From Paracoccaceae bacterium (GTDB lineage: Bacteria; Pseudomonadota; Alphaproteobacteria; Rhodobacterales; Rhodobacteraceae), in contig JABURR010000015.1 of NCBI GenBank assembly GCA_014762635.1, positions 1-64,000 of the forward strand: a stretch of 64,000 nucleotides of DNA, read 5' to 3'. The position numbers were made by a program, and so were the translations under genes. This document shows, one piece after another, positions 55,162-63,108 of this stretch; the stretch's first letter is position 1, and each line of letters starts with the position of its first letter. The notes beneath the pieces were generated by a model that was not told the DNA's origin, ran no database searches, and was given only the letters and a program-made list of their open reading frames with translations.

Positions 55162-56474
55162 GCGAACCCGATATCCTTGTTCTGGGCTCCGGTATGGCGG
55201 CGCTTGGCGCATCGCACGAGCTGGCCCAGCACGGGCTGCGCGCGCGCCTTTTCGACAAGAACGCCTATCCCGGCGGCCACACCGCGACCTTCGTGCATGA
55301 TACCGGCTTCGTGTTCGATGACGGGCCGCATATCTCGTTCACCAAATCCGAACGGCTTCAGACCCTTTTCGCAGAGAACGTCGGCGGGGCGTTCGAAACG
55401 CTGGACGCCTATGTGAACAACTACTATCGCGGCACATGGGTGAAGCACCCGGCGCAGGTCAATCTTCACAACCTGCCGCCGGAGCTGAAGCTGCAATGCG
55501 TGCTGGATTTCCTCGACGCGAGCAAAGTCCCCGAGCAGGAGAGGCCGGAAAATTACCTCGACTGGCTGATCGCGGCCTTCGGCGAAACCTTCGCGCGCGA
55601 GTTTCCGGCCGTATACGGAACCAAGTATCACACGGTGCCGCCGGAGAAGATGAGCACGGTCTGGATGGGTCCCCGCCTTTATCGCCCCTCGGTCGAAGAG
55701 GTGCTGCGCGGCGCCATGTTCGAGGAAACGCCCGACGTCCATTATGTCTCGCATTTCCGCTACCCGACGACCGGCGGCTTCATGTCCTACCTGACGCCGT
55801 TTCTTGAGAAATGCGACCTGACACTGGACCACAAGGTGGTGGCGATTGATCCGGTCGGAAAGATCGTCAGCTTCGCCAATGGGCGGACCGAACCCTATGA
55901 TCGCCTGATCAGTTCGATCCCCCTGCCGACCCTGATTCCGATGATCGACGGTGCGCCTGAGGCGGTACGCGAGGCCGCGGCGCAGCTTGCCTGCACCACC
56001 TGCGTCACGGTGAATATCGGCCTGCCCCGGAACGACGTCAGCCGCGCCACCTGGAGCTATGTCTACGACGAGGACATCGTTTTCACCCGGCTCAACTTCC
56101 CACACAACATGTCGCCCGGCACCTGCCCCCCCGGCTGTGGCTCGATCCAGGCGGAGTGCTATTTCTCTCCGAAATACAAGCCGTTGGACATGCCGGCCGA
56201 AGCGCTGATCCAGCCGGTCATCGACGACCTGGTGAGGATCGGACTGCTGCAAAAGGACGAGAAGATCCTGCACACCGATGCGCGGGTCATCCCCTATGCC
56301 AACGTGATTTTCGACCTTGATCGGGAAACAGCCTTGCCGGTGGTTCACGACTACCTGGATTCACTTGGCATCATCTACGTCGGTCGCTTCGGCGAATGGG
56401 GCTATCACTGGACCGACGAGGCCTTTATCTCGGGCGAAGAAGGCGCAAAACGCGCCTTGGGGCTAGCCGGTTGA
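55158..56474 (+). CDS. FAD-dependent oxidoreductase (amine-oxidase/UDP-galactopyranose-mutase-like)
   Basis: A 438-residue flavoprotein. The FAD-binding fold opens DILVLGSGMAALGASHELAQ and DKNAYPGGHTATF; a C-terminal flavin segment is IIYVGRFGEWGYHWTDEAF. This group is related to protoporphyrinogen oxidases and UDP-galactopyranose mutases. In polysaccharide loci it may isomerise or oxidise a nucleotide sugar. It has no signal peptide, so it acts in the cytosol. ATGA overlap with the SDR upstream makes it the fourth gene of the CDP-sugar operon; its 3' end overlaps the convergent GMC gene by 12 bases. Confidence 0.83.
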   Translation: MSEPDILVLGSGMAALGASHELAQHGLRARLFDKNAYPGGHTATFVHDTGFVFDDGPHISFTKSERLQTLFAENVGGAFETLDAYVNNYYRGTWVKHPAQVNLHNLPPELKLQCVLDFLDASKVPEQERPENYLDWLIAAFGETFAREFPAVYGTKYHTVPPEKMSTVWMGPRLYRPSVEEVLRGAMFEETPDVHYVSHFRYPTTGGFMSYLTPFLEKCDLTLDHKVVAIDPVGKIVSFANGRTEPYDRLISSIPLPTLIPMIDGAPEAVREAAAQLACTTCVTVNIGLPRNDVSRATWSYVYDEDIVFTRLNFPHNMSPGTCPPGCGSIQAECYFSPKYKPLDMPAEALIQPVIDDLVRIGLLQKDEKILHTDARVIPYANVIFDLDRETALPVVHDYLDSLGIIYVGRFGEWGYHWTDEAFISGEEGAKRALGLAG

Positions 56475-57947
56475 GGCCAGGTGATCGGCAAGCCGCAGGG
56501 CCAGTTGCACGATGGTGAAGGTCGGATTGGCCGCGCCGGAGGTGGCGAATGCACCCGACCCCGCGACGTAAAGATTTCCGATCCCATGCACCCGGCAATT
56601 GGCGTCGACCACGCCGGTTTCTGGGGTTTCGGACATGCGCGCGCCACCCATGTGGTGGAAGCTGTAGTCATAGGTGATCTCGCTCTCGGTGTCCCAGATT
56701 TCAGGGTCCACCTGCATCCGGCCCAACCCTGTGCGGATCAGCATCCGCGCGGCCTCGAGCGTGCCTTCGCGCAGGGTGCGCGCGTCGATCTCTGACAAGC
56801 GCCAATCGAGCCCCAGCTTACGCAGGCCGAAATCGTCGCGATCCTGCACCAGGACCACACGGCTGAGCGGGTTCGGGGCCTGTTCGCTGATGCAGTAGGT
56901 TTCCCCGACGAAGAAATAGTCCTCATCGTATTTCAGGGCGCCGATCACCTCGGAGCCGCCGATCTCGCGGTCTCTCAGGGGGCGCCGGCTCAGACGCCGA
57001 AGATGGAGCAGGGCATTCAGGGTTCCGGTCTCGCGCATATGCTCGGGTCGCGGGCTGAGCGTTTGTTCCGGAACCTGGGCGCGGATCAGGCGCTCGAATT
57101 CCCAGTACTTGGACAGAGAGAACAGGCGCCGCGTTATGAAATAGGCGCCATGATGCTTGATGGGATGTTCCATGAAGCAACGCCCGACCATGTCACCTTG
57201 GTTGCCAAGCCGGTTCTCGTGGCGCTCGTTCATCAGCAGCAGGAAGCGCGCGTTTTCCAGCGCGCCCATGGCAAGGACGAACTGATCCGCCAAGACTTCC
57301 TGAACATCTCCCGAGTACGAACGGTAGGTGGCCGAGGCGATCCTTCCCGTCGCCCCGTCGAGGCCCAGTGCGGTGACGTTTGCGTTCAGGACCACGTCGA
57401 TATTTTCCGACTGGCTCAGGTGATCGAAGTAGAATTCCGAGAACCTCAGGATATCGACATCGCCCGTGACCTCGTAGAACTCCCGCTGCGAACTCCAGCG
57501 TTGCTCGACAACGTCGATCTTGCCGTCATATCCCGGGGCGCGGCCTTCACCGAACCGGGCGATGTTCATGACCTCGCAGGCGGCATCCTCGAACGGGGCC
57601 AGATCGGAATAGGAGATCGGCCAGCCGCTGAGCGGAACATCCTTGCGCCGTTCGAAGTCGAAGTCGTCCATGCGGATGCACTGGCCGCCCCAATGACCGC
57701 TGGTGCCCCCCAGGTAGCGAAGCCGCACCGCGTCGGGTGGGCCGTAGTCATATCCCAAGATTTTCCCTTCGTAGAAGCGCTGCGAGTCTCCGGTGAAATC
57801 CCGGTCCCCGGCCTCCAGAAGAAGCACGCGCTTTCCCTGTTCGGCCAACCTCAGGGAAAGTGATATTCCGGCGGGTCCCGCGCCGATGACGCAAACATGG
57901 TAGGGTGCGCCTGAAGGTGGTCCGGCGACATTCGCATCGAAGATCAT
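56463..57947 (-). CDS. GMC-family FAD oxidoreductase
   Basis: A 494-residue glucose-methanol-choline oxidoreductase. The FAD fold is HVCVIGAGPAGISLSLRLAE and VLLLEAGDRDFTG; LRYLGGTSGHWGGQCIRMDD is the flavin-binding region. The C-terminal domain has YSFHHMGGARMSETPETG and GNLYVAGSGAFATSGAANPT with active-site His and Asn. GMC enzymes oxidise sugar or alcohol hydroxyls. It has no signal peptide. It is coupled (ATGA) to a tiny Tat-signal protein upstream, an arrangement like the small subunits that carry sugar dehydrogenases to the periplasm. Likely substrate: a sugar of the locus polysaccharide. Confidence 0.9.
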   Translation of the reverse strand: MIFDANVAGPPSGAPYHVCVIGAGPAGISLSLRLAEQGKRVLLLEAGDRDFTGDSQRFYEGKILGYDYGPPDAVRLRYLGGTSGHWGGQCIRMDDFDFERRKDVPLSGWPISYSDLAPFEDAACEVMNIARFGEGRAPGYDGKIDVVEQRWSSQREFYEVTGDVDILRFSEFYFDHLSQSENIDVVLNANVTALGLDGATGRIASATYRSYSGDVQEVLADQFVLAMGALENARFLLLMNERHENRLGNQGDMVGRCFMEHPIKHHGAYFITRRLFSLSKYWEFERLIRAQVPEQTLSPRPEHMRETGTLNALLHLRRLSRRPLRDREIGGSEVIGALKYDEDYFFVGETYCISEQAPNPLSRVVLVQDRDDFGLRKLGLDWRLSEIDARTLREGTLEAARMLIRTGLGRMQVDPEIWDTESEITYDYSFHHMGGARMSETPETGVVDANCRVHGIGNLYVAGSGAFATSGAANPTFTIVQLALRLADHLASTG

Positions 57948-58162
57948 TGGTTGTCCGGACCTTCCCTGTCGCGCGCATCAAGGATCCAGCCATCCTCGTA
58001 AACGAGCGATGGCCGCTTGCGCTGCGCCATGGGGTTGTCGCGGATCTTGAGTGCCGCCACGCGTCCTGCTGCCACGGCGATGATTACGATCCCGCTCGCA
58101 GCAAACAGGCGTCGCCTGCTGAGGCGGCCCGGGCCTTGTCGCCGTTGCGCGGATGTTGTCAC
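57944..58162 (-). CDS. Small Tat-signal protein, possible escort subunit for the GMC oxidoreductase
   Basis: A 72-residue protein with a twin-arginine-like signal (GRLSRRRLFAASGIVIIAVAAG), leaving only about 35 residues after the hydrophobic stretch (ALKIRDNPMAQRKRPSLVYE, then DGWILDARDREG). Start GTG 58162 has GGAGGG 4-5 bases upstream; ATG 58189 has no ribosome site. Its stop overlaps the ATG of the GMC oxidoreductase. Gluconate and fructose dehydrogenases use small Tat-signal subunits to export a flavoprotein; this may be a minimal version. The alternative is a membrane anchor for the enzyme. Confidence 0.65.
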   Translation of the reverse strand: MTTSAQRRQGPGRLSRRRLFAASGIVIIAVAAGRVAALKIRDNPMAQRKRPSLVYEDGWILDARDREGPDNQ

Positions 58163-58214
58163 GCTGCCCTCCAGAACTTTTCCGGTCATGCTAGTGCGCG
58201 ATGCGTCACGGAGG

Positions 58215-59360
58215 CTAGCCCGTCATACGCGACGCGCCCGCGGTTGCCGACGCGGGCGAACGATCCCGGAGACATTGCCGCCGGGTCTTCATCGTCGGTG
58301 TCTCGGAAAGCCCGAAGTGATCAAGGATCAATGCCCATCGATGAAGCCAGTCGTGCCTCATCAGTGCATTCCGAAGGTTGATCGCGCGCCGTCGGTCGAT
58401 CTCGTCCGGCGCATCAAGCAGGGCTGCAATCTCCCGCGCCGCCTCGGCAGGATCCTCGGGCAGGCGAGAAACGGCCTCGGGCCAGTCGAAATGGGAAAGA
58501 TAATCCGCCGTGTCCGGCGCATAGCCGACCTGCGCCGCACCGCCAGCCATGCCTTCCACGTGGCGTGGTCCCCAGGCGATCTCGCCCCGGATCTGGTCCA
58601 CGTGGCCGATCTTGGCATAGTCCACCACGAAGATCTTCGAACGCTGAACAAGGCTGGCAAAGTAATCCCGATGCGCCACGTGATCGGTCACGACGGGCGC
58701 CCCTACGCCGGTGTCGTAGATGTAGAACTCATCGCGCGCGCCGAGAAGTTTCAGCAACTCCTGGTGCAGGTCTTCCCGCCGCCGCCCCATGTAATAGACG
58801 TCGACCGGGCGCTCGTTCGACGGACGGTCATCGGCAAACCTCAACATGCCGGCCGCGCCCGGAAGGTGAATTACCGGCCTCCCTGTAAGGCGGCTCAACT
58901 CTTTGCAGGAACCCGCGAAAGCGCAGGTGATCAGGTCGAATTCCGAGAGGGTTTTCACCAATGGCCGGAACTGGTCGATCGTCGTCAGCCATAGTTCCTC
59001 GATGACGCAGACGGCCAGACGCGAACGTTCGCGCCAGTTCGGAATCGCATCCAGAGTCAGAAGTTCCAACGGCTTCTGAATCCCGCAAACGAAGAGGTCG
59101 TAGTCCTCCTGCAACGGGCCATGATCGGCGCACGAAGGCAAATGGCGAAACAGCCCGGAGCGTTTCGACATCCACCGGCGCGCACGAAACTTGCGGTCGT
59201 ACCCTTTGCTGGGCCTTGCGACAGCCAGATCTCCACCTTCGAGGTCGCAGATCACATCCTCGAATTCATAGCCCGAGCATCTTGACGCGTTGGTCTGGAT
59301 CGCACGTTGCGAGAAGACCAAGACATTGCGCTTGGGCATGGGGACGACGCCGAACTCCAT
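58215..59360 (-). CDS. Family 1-like glycosyltransferase
   Basis: A 381-residue protein resembling CgeB/Glycos_transf_1_2-type GT-B glycosyltransferases. The C-terminal half has DVYYMGRRREDLHQELLKLL, a typical donor-domain opening, then GEIAWGPRHVEGMAGGAAQV and DDPAEAAREIAALL-like helices. The N-terminal half contains several cysteines. Start ATG 59360 has GAGGAG 7 bases upstream; ATG 59339 (MPKRNVL) is a weaker alternative. Donor and acceptor unknown; it belongs to the leftward operon led by the priming transferase. Confidence 0.75.
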   Translation of the reverse strand: MEFGVVPMPKRNVLVFSQRAIQTNASRCSGYEFEDVICDLEGGDLAVARPSKGYDRKFRARRWMSKRSGLFRHLPSCADHGPLQEDYDLFVCGIQKPLELLTLDAIPNWRERSRLAVCVIEELWLTTIDQFRPLVKTLSEFDLITCAFAGSCKELSRLTGRPVIHLPGAAGMLRFADDRPSNERPVDVYYMGRRREDLHQELLKLLGARDEFYIYDTGVGAPVVTDHVAHRDYFASLVQRSKIFVVDYAKIGHVDQIRGEIAWGPRHVEGMAGGAAQVGYAPDTADYLSHFDWPEAVSRLPEDPAEAAREIAALLDAPDEIDRRRAINLRNALMRHDWLHRWALILDHFGLSETPTMKTRRQCLRDRSPASATAGASRMTG

Positions 59361-59420
59361 TTCGGGCTCCTCGATCTCAGGCGCGCCGCGCCGGGTGGCA
59401 CGGCGTGTCGTTATGATGGA

Positions 59421-60119
59421 TCAGTAACCCGAGCACCTCAGCACGGCGCCAACGGTACGGAACATCGTCCGAATATCGGTCAGCAGGCTCATTTCCCGCC
59501 AGTACCGCCCGTCATGCTGCGCACGGGTCGCGAAAGATACGCTGTTGCGGTCCGACACCTGCCAGAAACCGGTGATCCCGGGGCGCATCAACTCGTAGTG
59601 ATGGCCCGGATAAAGCGGGCGCTGTTCCGGCAGCATCGGGCGCGGGCCAACGAGGCTCATGTCACCCACCAGCACGTTCCAGAGCTGCGGGAGTTCGTCC
59701 AGTGAGGACTTGCGCAAGAAACGTCCCATCCGCGAAATACGAGGATCGTGCTTCAGCTTCTGGGTTTCAGCCCATTCCCGCGCAGCCGCGGGATTCGAGG
59801 CAAGATAGTCCTCCAGCATCTGGTCGGCGCCTTCGACCATCGAACGGAATTTCCAGAATCGGAATCGCCGCCCACTTTCACCGATCCGGACCTGTGAATA
59901 GAGTGCCGGGCCGCCATCGCCCCGCACCAGAACCGCGATGACCAGCAATACCGGCAGGACGAAGATCCCCCCGATCAAAACGATGATGATGTCGAAGAAA
60001 CGCTTTCCGAAATCCCGGTACAGAAGACCCTTTCGGCCCGTGTAGTAATCCAGCGGCAACCCATGCGCCTTGTGCCATCCCTTGACCGGGTCGCGCACGG
60101 TATTCGTGTCTAACATCAT
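59421..60119 (-). CDS. Undecaprenyl-phosphate sugar phosphotransferase (ExoY-like)
   Basis: Starts the repeat unit by transferring a sugar 1-phosphate from a nucleotide sugar to undecaprenyl phosphate. 232 residues: short ExoY-type form with one membrane helix (FFDIIIVLIGGIFVLPVLLV) and a cytosolic catalytic domain. The signature stretches FRFWKFRSMVEGAD, FLRKSSLDELPQLWNVLVG and MSLVGPRPMLPEQ are intact. Start is ATG 60119 (a second ATG follows directly), after GGGGGAAGAGGA. First gene of the leftward operon at the right edge of the locus. Confidence 0.93.
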   Translation of the reverse strand: MMLDTNTVRDPVKGWHKAHGLPLDYYTGRKGLLYRDFGKRFFDIIIVLIGGIFVLPVLLVIAVLVRGDGGPALYSQVRIGESGRRFRFWKFRSMVEGADQMLEDYLASNPAAAREWAETQKLKHDPRISRMGRFLRKSSLDELPQLWNVLVGDMSLVGPRPMLPEQRPLYPGHHYELMRPGITGFWQVSDRNSVSFATRAQHDGRYWREMSLLTDIRTMFRTVGAVLRCSGY

Positions 60120-60563
60120 TCCTCTTCCCCCATAAAATTCAGCAGCAACAAAAAACCAGGAAATCCCTCCGGAGTTCCTTCGGTGATCGAGGGCAACAAA
60201 AACACCCCACCGCCGATGGCAGAAAACGCGAGCCCTTCGGCAAATCAACCGATCAAAATAATCACAATTCTCTTGATGATGGAGGTCCAGCAATCTCGCA
60301 CCCCAAGCACGCCTCAATACTGCCACATTTCCGCCTCAAATCAAGGACCCTCGCGGAATGAAGACATTTATCCACAAATCATTCTCGATGCGCCTGAAGC
60401 TTGTGCGGATTTGCGGACCAAAGCACTGAAAGAGTGGTAATTGTTTCAGAATTTGTGACGCGAGATGGACCCAACCGAGAATCACTCGGCCGCAGAACCT
60501 CGGAGGAATGTTGTTGGCGCGGGATTCGTTTTCGGGTCTATCGGGAAATGCTAGGTATCGACC
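60120..60563. other. AT-richer gene-free region upstream of the priming transferase
   Basis: 444 bases with lower GC than the genes around it. It should contain the promoter of the leftward ExoY-like operon. Plus-strand open frames across it (for example 60183-60440) have no ribosome site and low-complexity, unconvincing translations. I see no strong hairpin or RNA gene. Confidence 0.45.
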
Positions 60564-60767
60564 CTAAGCTTCCCCGTCGCCGCCGTGCGCCGGATCTGCC
60601 TTGTCACTCTGCCTGGACCTGACGCTCCGCAAGGCAACGCCGGCAACCCCAAGCGAACCCAGCACCCAAGACATCAAGAGCGCCACGGGCCAAGAATACC
60701 CGACTGCCATGAGCCCAAGAAAGGCTGGCACGAAGATGGCGGGACCAACGAGCAGATACACAATCAT
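60564..60767 (-). CDS. Small two-helix membrane protein
   Basis: A 67-residue protein with two hydrophobic segments (MIVYLLVGPAIFVPAFLGLM and [20 protein letters not shown]) and a charged C-terminal tail (RSVRSRQSDKADPAHGG). The amphipathic layout is typical of a real small inner-membrane protein. Family and function are not recognised. It stands alone between the polysaccharide locus and the sigma-factor genes. Confidence 0.6.
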   Translation of the reverse strand: MIVYLLVGPAIFVPAFLGLMAVGYSWPVALLMSWVLGSLGVAGVALRSVRSRQSDKADPAHGGDGEA

Positions 60768-61091
60768 GGGCGACTAGATAACCTCGAAATCACGGATGGC
60801 GAATCCCTTGAACAAAGGGCGACCCGGACATCCAACCACTCTCCTCGCCGCTCGCGGCTCGCAAGTGGAACGGCGAAATGAGCGCAAGATACTTCTCTCC
60901 CGTGCCCCTGCGGCACTTGTCCATCAAGGATGACTGAGGGAATCAGCCTTCGCAACGCCGAGCTTCGCAATCGGACATCCGTCGGCGATGAACCGCTGCG
61001 ATCACGCATGGATCAAGCGCTGGCAGCCGGATTCACTCAGGCGTTGAAAGAGTCTTTGACCGGGATCGCAACCAGGGTCACTATCAATGCC
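60768..61091. other. Gap upstream of the ECF sigma factor
   Basis: 324 bases. An open frame in phase with the sigma factor begins at 60930 but its 54 extra residues do not resemble the family. GGAAC occurs at 60867-60871, the kind of -35 element used by ECF sigma factors, but no matching -10 follows at the right distance. I see nothing else. Confidence 0.35.
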
Positions 61092-61604
61092 ATGAGCCGC
61101 GCACATCAGATCGAAAGCCTTTTCCCTGAACTCAGGGCCTATGCTCGTTCGATCTCTGATCGTCTGGACGCGGCAGAGGATCTTGTTCAGGACGCAGTCG
61201 AACGCGCCCTGCGCCATGACGACCGACCGACCGAGCTGTCTGACCTCCGGCCGTGGATGTTCCGCATCATCCGGAACCTGCGCTATGACGAACTCAGAAA
61301 ATTCCGCGTGCGCCGGGAATATTTGGCGCGCGAAAAACGTTTGTCTAATAACGCGCGAGAGTTATCTGACCCTGAGAGGGATATCTTGTTCCGACTGGCG
61401 TTCGAGCGTCTGCCGCCGGAAAAGAGAGAGGTGTTGTTCCTGGTGGATGTGATTGGTTTGAAATATGCCGAAGCTGCCGAGGTCATGGGCGTTGCCTCTG
61501 GCACGGTGATGAGTCGGCTCAGCCGTGCCCGCCAGGCCCTGCGCGACGCCGTCGATGGCACCACGGACCAGGGCCACGCAAAGGCCGAAGGTGGCGCGCC
61601 ATGA
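61092..61604 (+). CDS. ECF-type RNA polymerase sigma factor
   Basis: A 170-residue extracytoplasmic-function sigma factor with region 2 (LRAYARSISDRLDAAEDLVQ, then DLRPWMFRIIRNLRYDELRK) and region 4 (LPPEKREVLFLVDVIGLKYA, then EVMGVASGTVMSRLSRARQA). Region 2 binds the -10 and region 4 the -35 of target promoters. The start ATG 61092 fits the family, though no strong ribosome site is seen; ATG 61008 is an alternative. Its stop overlaps the anti-sigma gene start (ATGA), the standard sigma/anti-sigma arrangement. Confidence 0.9.
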   Translation: MSRAHQIESLFPELRAYARSISDRLDAAEDLVQDAVERALRHDDRPTELSDLRPWMFRIIRNLRYDELRKFRVRREYLAREKRLSNNARELSDPERDILFRLAFERLPPEKREVLFLVDVIGLKYAEAAEVMGVASGTVMSRLSRARQALRDAVDGTTDQGHAKAEGGAP

Positions 61605-62329
61605 CCGTTTCCGATCATGATTTCGACCTTCTGAGCGCCTATCACGATGGTGAACTTGACGCGGAGGCGGCCGCCGTGCTGAGCGATCGAATTGCGCGTG
61701 AGGAAGATCTGCAGAGAGCCTTGAGCGAAATCCGAGAGGTTTCGTCGGCGTTGAAAGGGCTGAGGCCAGCGCTTCTCGCGGAGCCATCACCGGCACGTCC
61801 CGTCCGGTCATCGCCGATCACGTTGAAACGCGCAGCCGCAATCGGGGCGCTGGCGATTCTCGGCGGGTGGGCGCTTCTGGACTCGAATACTGCGGACACT
61901 TCGCCCCTGGGGCGGCACATGGAATTTGCCGCGTCCACCCCGCTGGAGGGGAATGGCGAAACCGTCGACCTCGTCGCGCATTGGCTGGGCAGCGCACCGG
62001 ACCTGTCAGAGGCCGGGCTGCGCCTTGTGAATGCCGTGACCGTCGGGCAGGAAGAAGTATTCCTGCACTACACCGGCCGAAATGACTGCCACCTGACATT
62101 CGGCGCCCATGCCGAGGCCCCCACGGTTCCCGAGGCGGGCGATGGGTTGCTGGTGAGCGCGTGGAACGTCGGCGACCTGTCGTTCTCGTTGATCGCCGAC
62201 GGCATGGATCCGGACCGGTTCGACGCGATCTTCGTACTTCTGGAAGAAAGAACGCGGACGCAATTCGCGGAGCCGGAAACCCTGCTGGCGATGCGCGCGG
62301 CCACCGAGGCCGCGCGACCCTGCGCCTGA
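61601..62329 (+). CDS. Membrane anti-sigma factor
   Basis: A 242-residue predicted anti-sigma factor. A short cytosolic N-terminal domain (FDLLSAYHDGELDAEAAAVL) resembles anti-sigma domains but lacks the HxxxCxxC zinc motif. One transmembrane helix (RAAAIGALAILGGWALLDS, about residues 77-95) leads to a periplasmic domain with no known fold that carries one Cys in RNDCHLTFGAHAE and one at the end. It should hold the upstream sigma factor inactive until an envelope signal. Convergent with the cytochrome gene. Confidence 0.82.
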   Translation: MTVSDHDFDLLSAYHDGELDAEAAAVLSDRIAREEDLQRALSEIREVSSALKGLRPALLAEPSPARPVRSSPITLKRAAAIGALAILGGWALLDSNTADTSPLGRHMEFAASTPLEGNGETVDLVAHWLGSAPDLSEAGLRLVNAVTVGQEEVFLHYTGRNDCHLTFGAHAEAPTVPEAGDGLLVSAWNVGDLSFSLIADGMDPDRFDAIFVLLEERTRTQFAEPETLLAMRAATEAARPCA

Positions 62330-62339
62330 AACCACCCGA

Positions 62340-63041
62340 TCAGTTCTTCGGGAAGTTCGGGCGATCCGTGTTGTAGTGGGCTTCGAGGTAGTCGAGGATG
62401 ACCGTGCGATCATCGGCCGAGGGCTCAGACATGCCCTGCTCTTCCACCATCCAGTCAAGCATCTTGTCCCAGTCATGCCGGGTCTTGCCCTGCTGCACGA
62501 CGATCATCTCGGAGTGGCAGGCGGTGCAGGAATAGTAGACGACATCAACGCCTTCACCTGGGACAAGCGCACCAAAATCCTCTTCCGCCGGTTCCGTCGA
62601 GGCACTCGACTCGCCGCCACCTTCAAAGGTCATCGGCGCATCGCTGTTGGAATTCAGATAGGCGATCATGTCGGCGCGGTCCGCCGGGTCGGAAATCCCG
62701 CGGAAACCCATGCGCGTTCCGGGCACCGCCTTGCGCGGATCCTCCAGGAAGGCGTCCAGACGCTCGACGCTCCACTCGCCGCCGAACTCCGAAAGAGCCG
62801 GGGAATACTTGAAGCCATCCACGGCGGCGACTGATCCGCCGACGATACCATAAAGGTTGGGGCCGACGCGGTTCGGTCCACCGCTTTCGACCGTGTGGCA
62901 CGCCTTGCACTGGCGGAAGGCCCGCTCTCCCTTGGCGGGATCGGCCGATCCCATCAGCTCCGAGGCGCTCTGGGCAAGGGCCGGGGCGGTCGAAAGACCC
63001 ATGGCGAGTGAGAGAGTGGCGCAGATCGAACCGAGGCGCAT
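62340..63041 (-). CDS. Periplasmic dihaem cytochrome c, partner of the molybdoenzyme
   Basis: A 233-residue exported cytochrome with two haem sites. After a signal peptide (ATLSLAMGLSTAPALAQ), a cytochrome c2-like domain has CKACH (45-49) and the axial methionine in PGTRMGFRGI (Met111). After an acidic linker (about 135-158), a short second domain has CTACH (172-176) followed by RHDWDKMLDWMVEEQGM. Such cytochromes accept electrons from sulfite-oxidase-type enzymes. ATG 63041 follows AGGAGT. It is the second gene after the molybdoenzyme; a strong hairpin lies between them. Confidence 0.88.
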   Translation of the reverse strand: MRLGSICATLSLAMGLSTAPALAQSASELMGSADPAKGERAFRQCKACHTVESGGPNRVGPNLYGIVGGSVAAVDGFKYSPALSEFGGEWSVERLDAFLEDPRKAVPGTRMGFRGISDPADRADMIAYLNSNSDAPMTFEGGGESSASTEPAEEDFGALVPGEGVDVVYYSCTACHSEMIVVQQGKTRHDWDKMLDWMVEEQGMSEPSADDRTVILDYLEAHYNTDRPNFPKN

Positions 63042-63068
63042 CAAGAAACTCCTGTGTGTTGAATATAA

Positions 63069-63099
63069 TATGGCGGCGACATCCCGTGCCGCCGCCATA
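63069..63099 (-). terminator. Intercistronic hairpin between molybdoenzyme and cytochrome genes
   Basis: TATGGCGGCG (63069-63078) and CGCCGCCATA (63090-63099) are perfectly complementary with an 11-base loop. In the direction of transcription the stem is followed by ATTATATTC, not a true T-run. It may act as a partial terminator or protect the upstream message. Confidence 0.5.
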
Positions 63100-63108
63100 C
63101 AATTTCGC

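Noticed and set aside
60183-60622. Two short plus-strand frames before the small membrane protein
   Set aside because: No ribosome sites, unusual composition, and they run through a probable promoter region.
60867-60890. EcfG-type promoter (GGAAC-N16-17-CGTT) before the sigma factor
   Set aside because: GGAAC is present but there is no CGTT-like -10 at the proper spacing.
60930-61091. N-terminal extension of the ECF sigma factor
   Set aside because: In frame but 54 residues long, without a ribosome site and unlike sigma-factor region 1 or 2.
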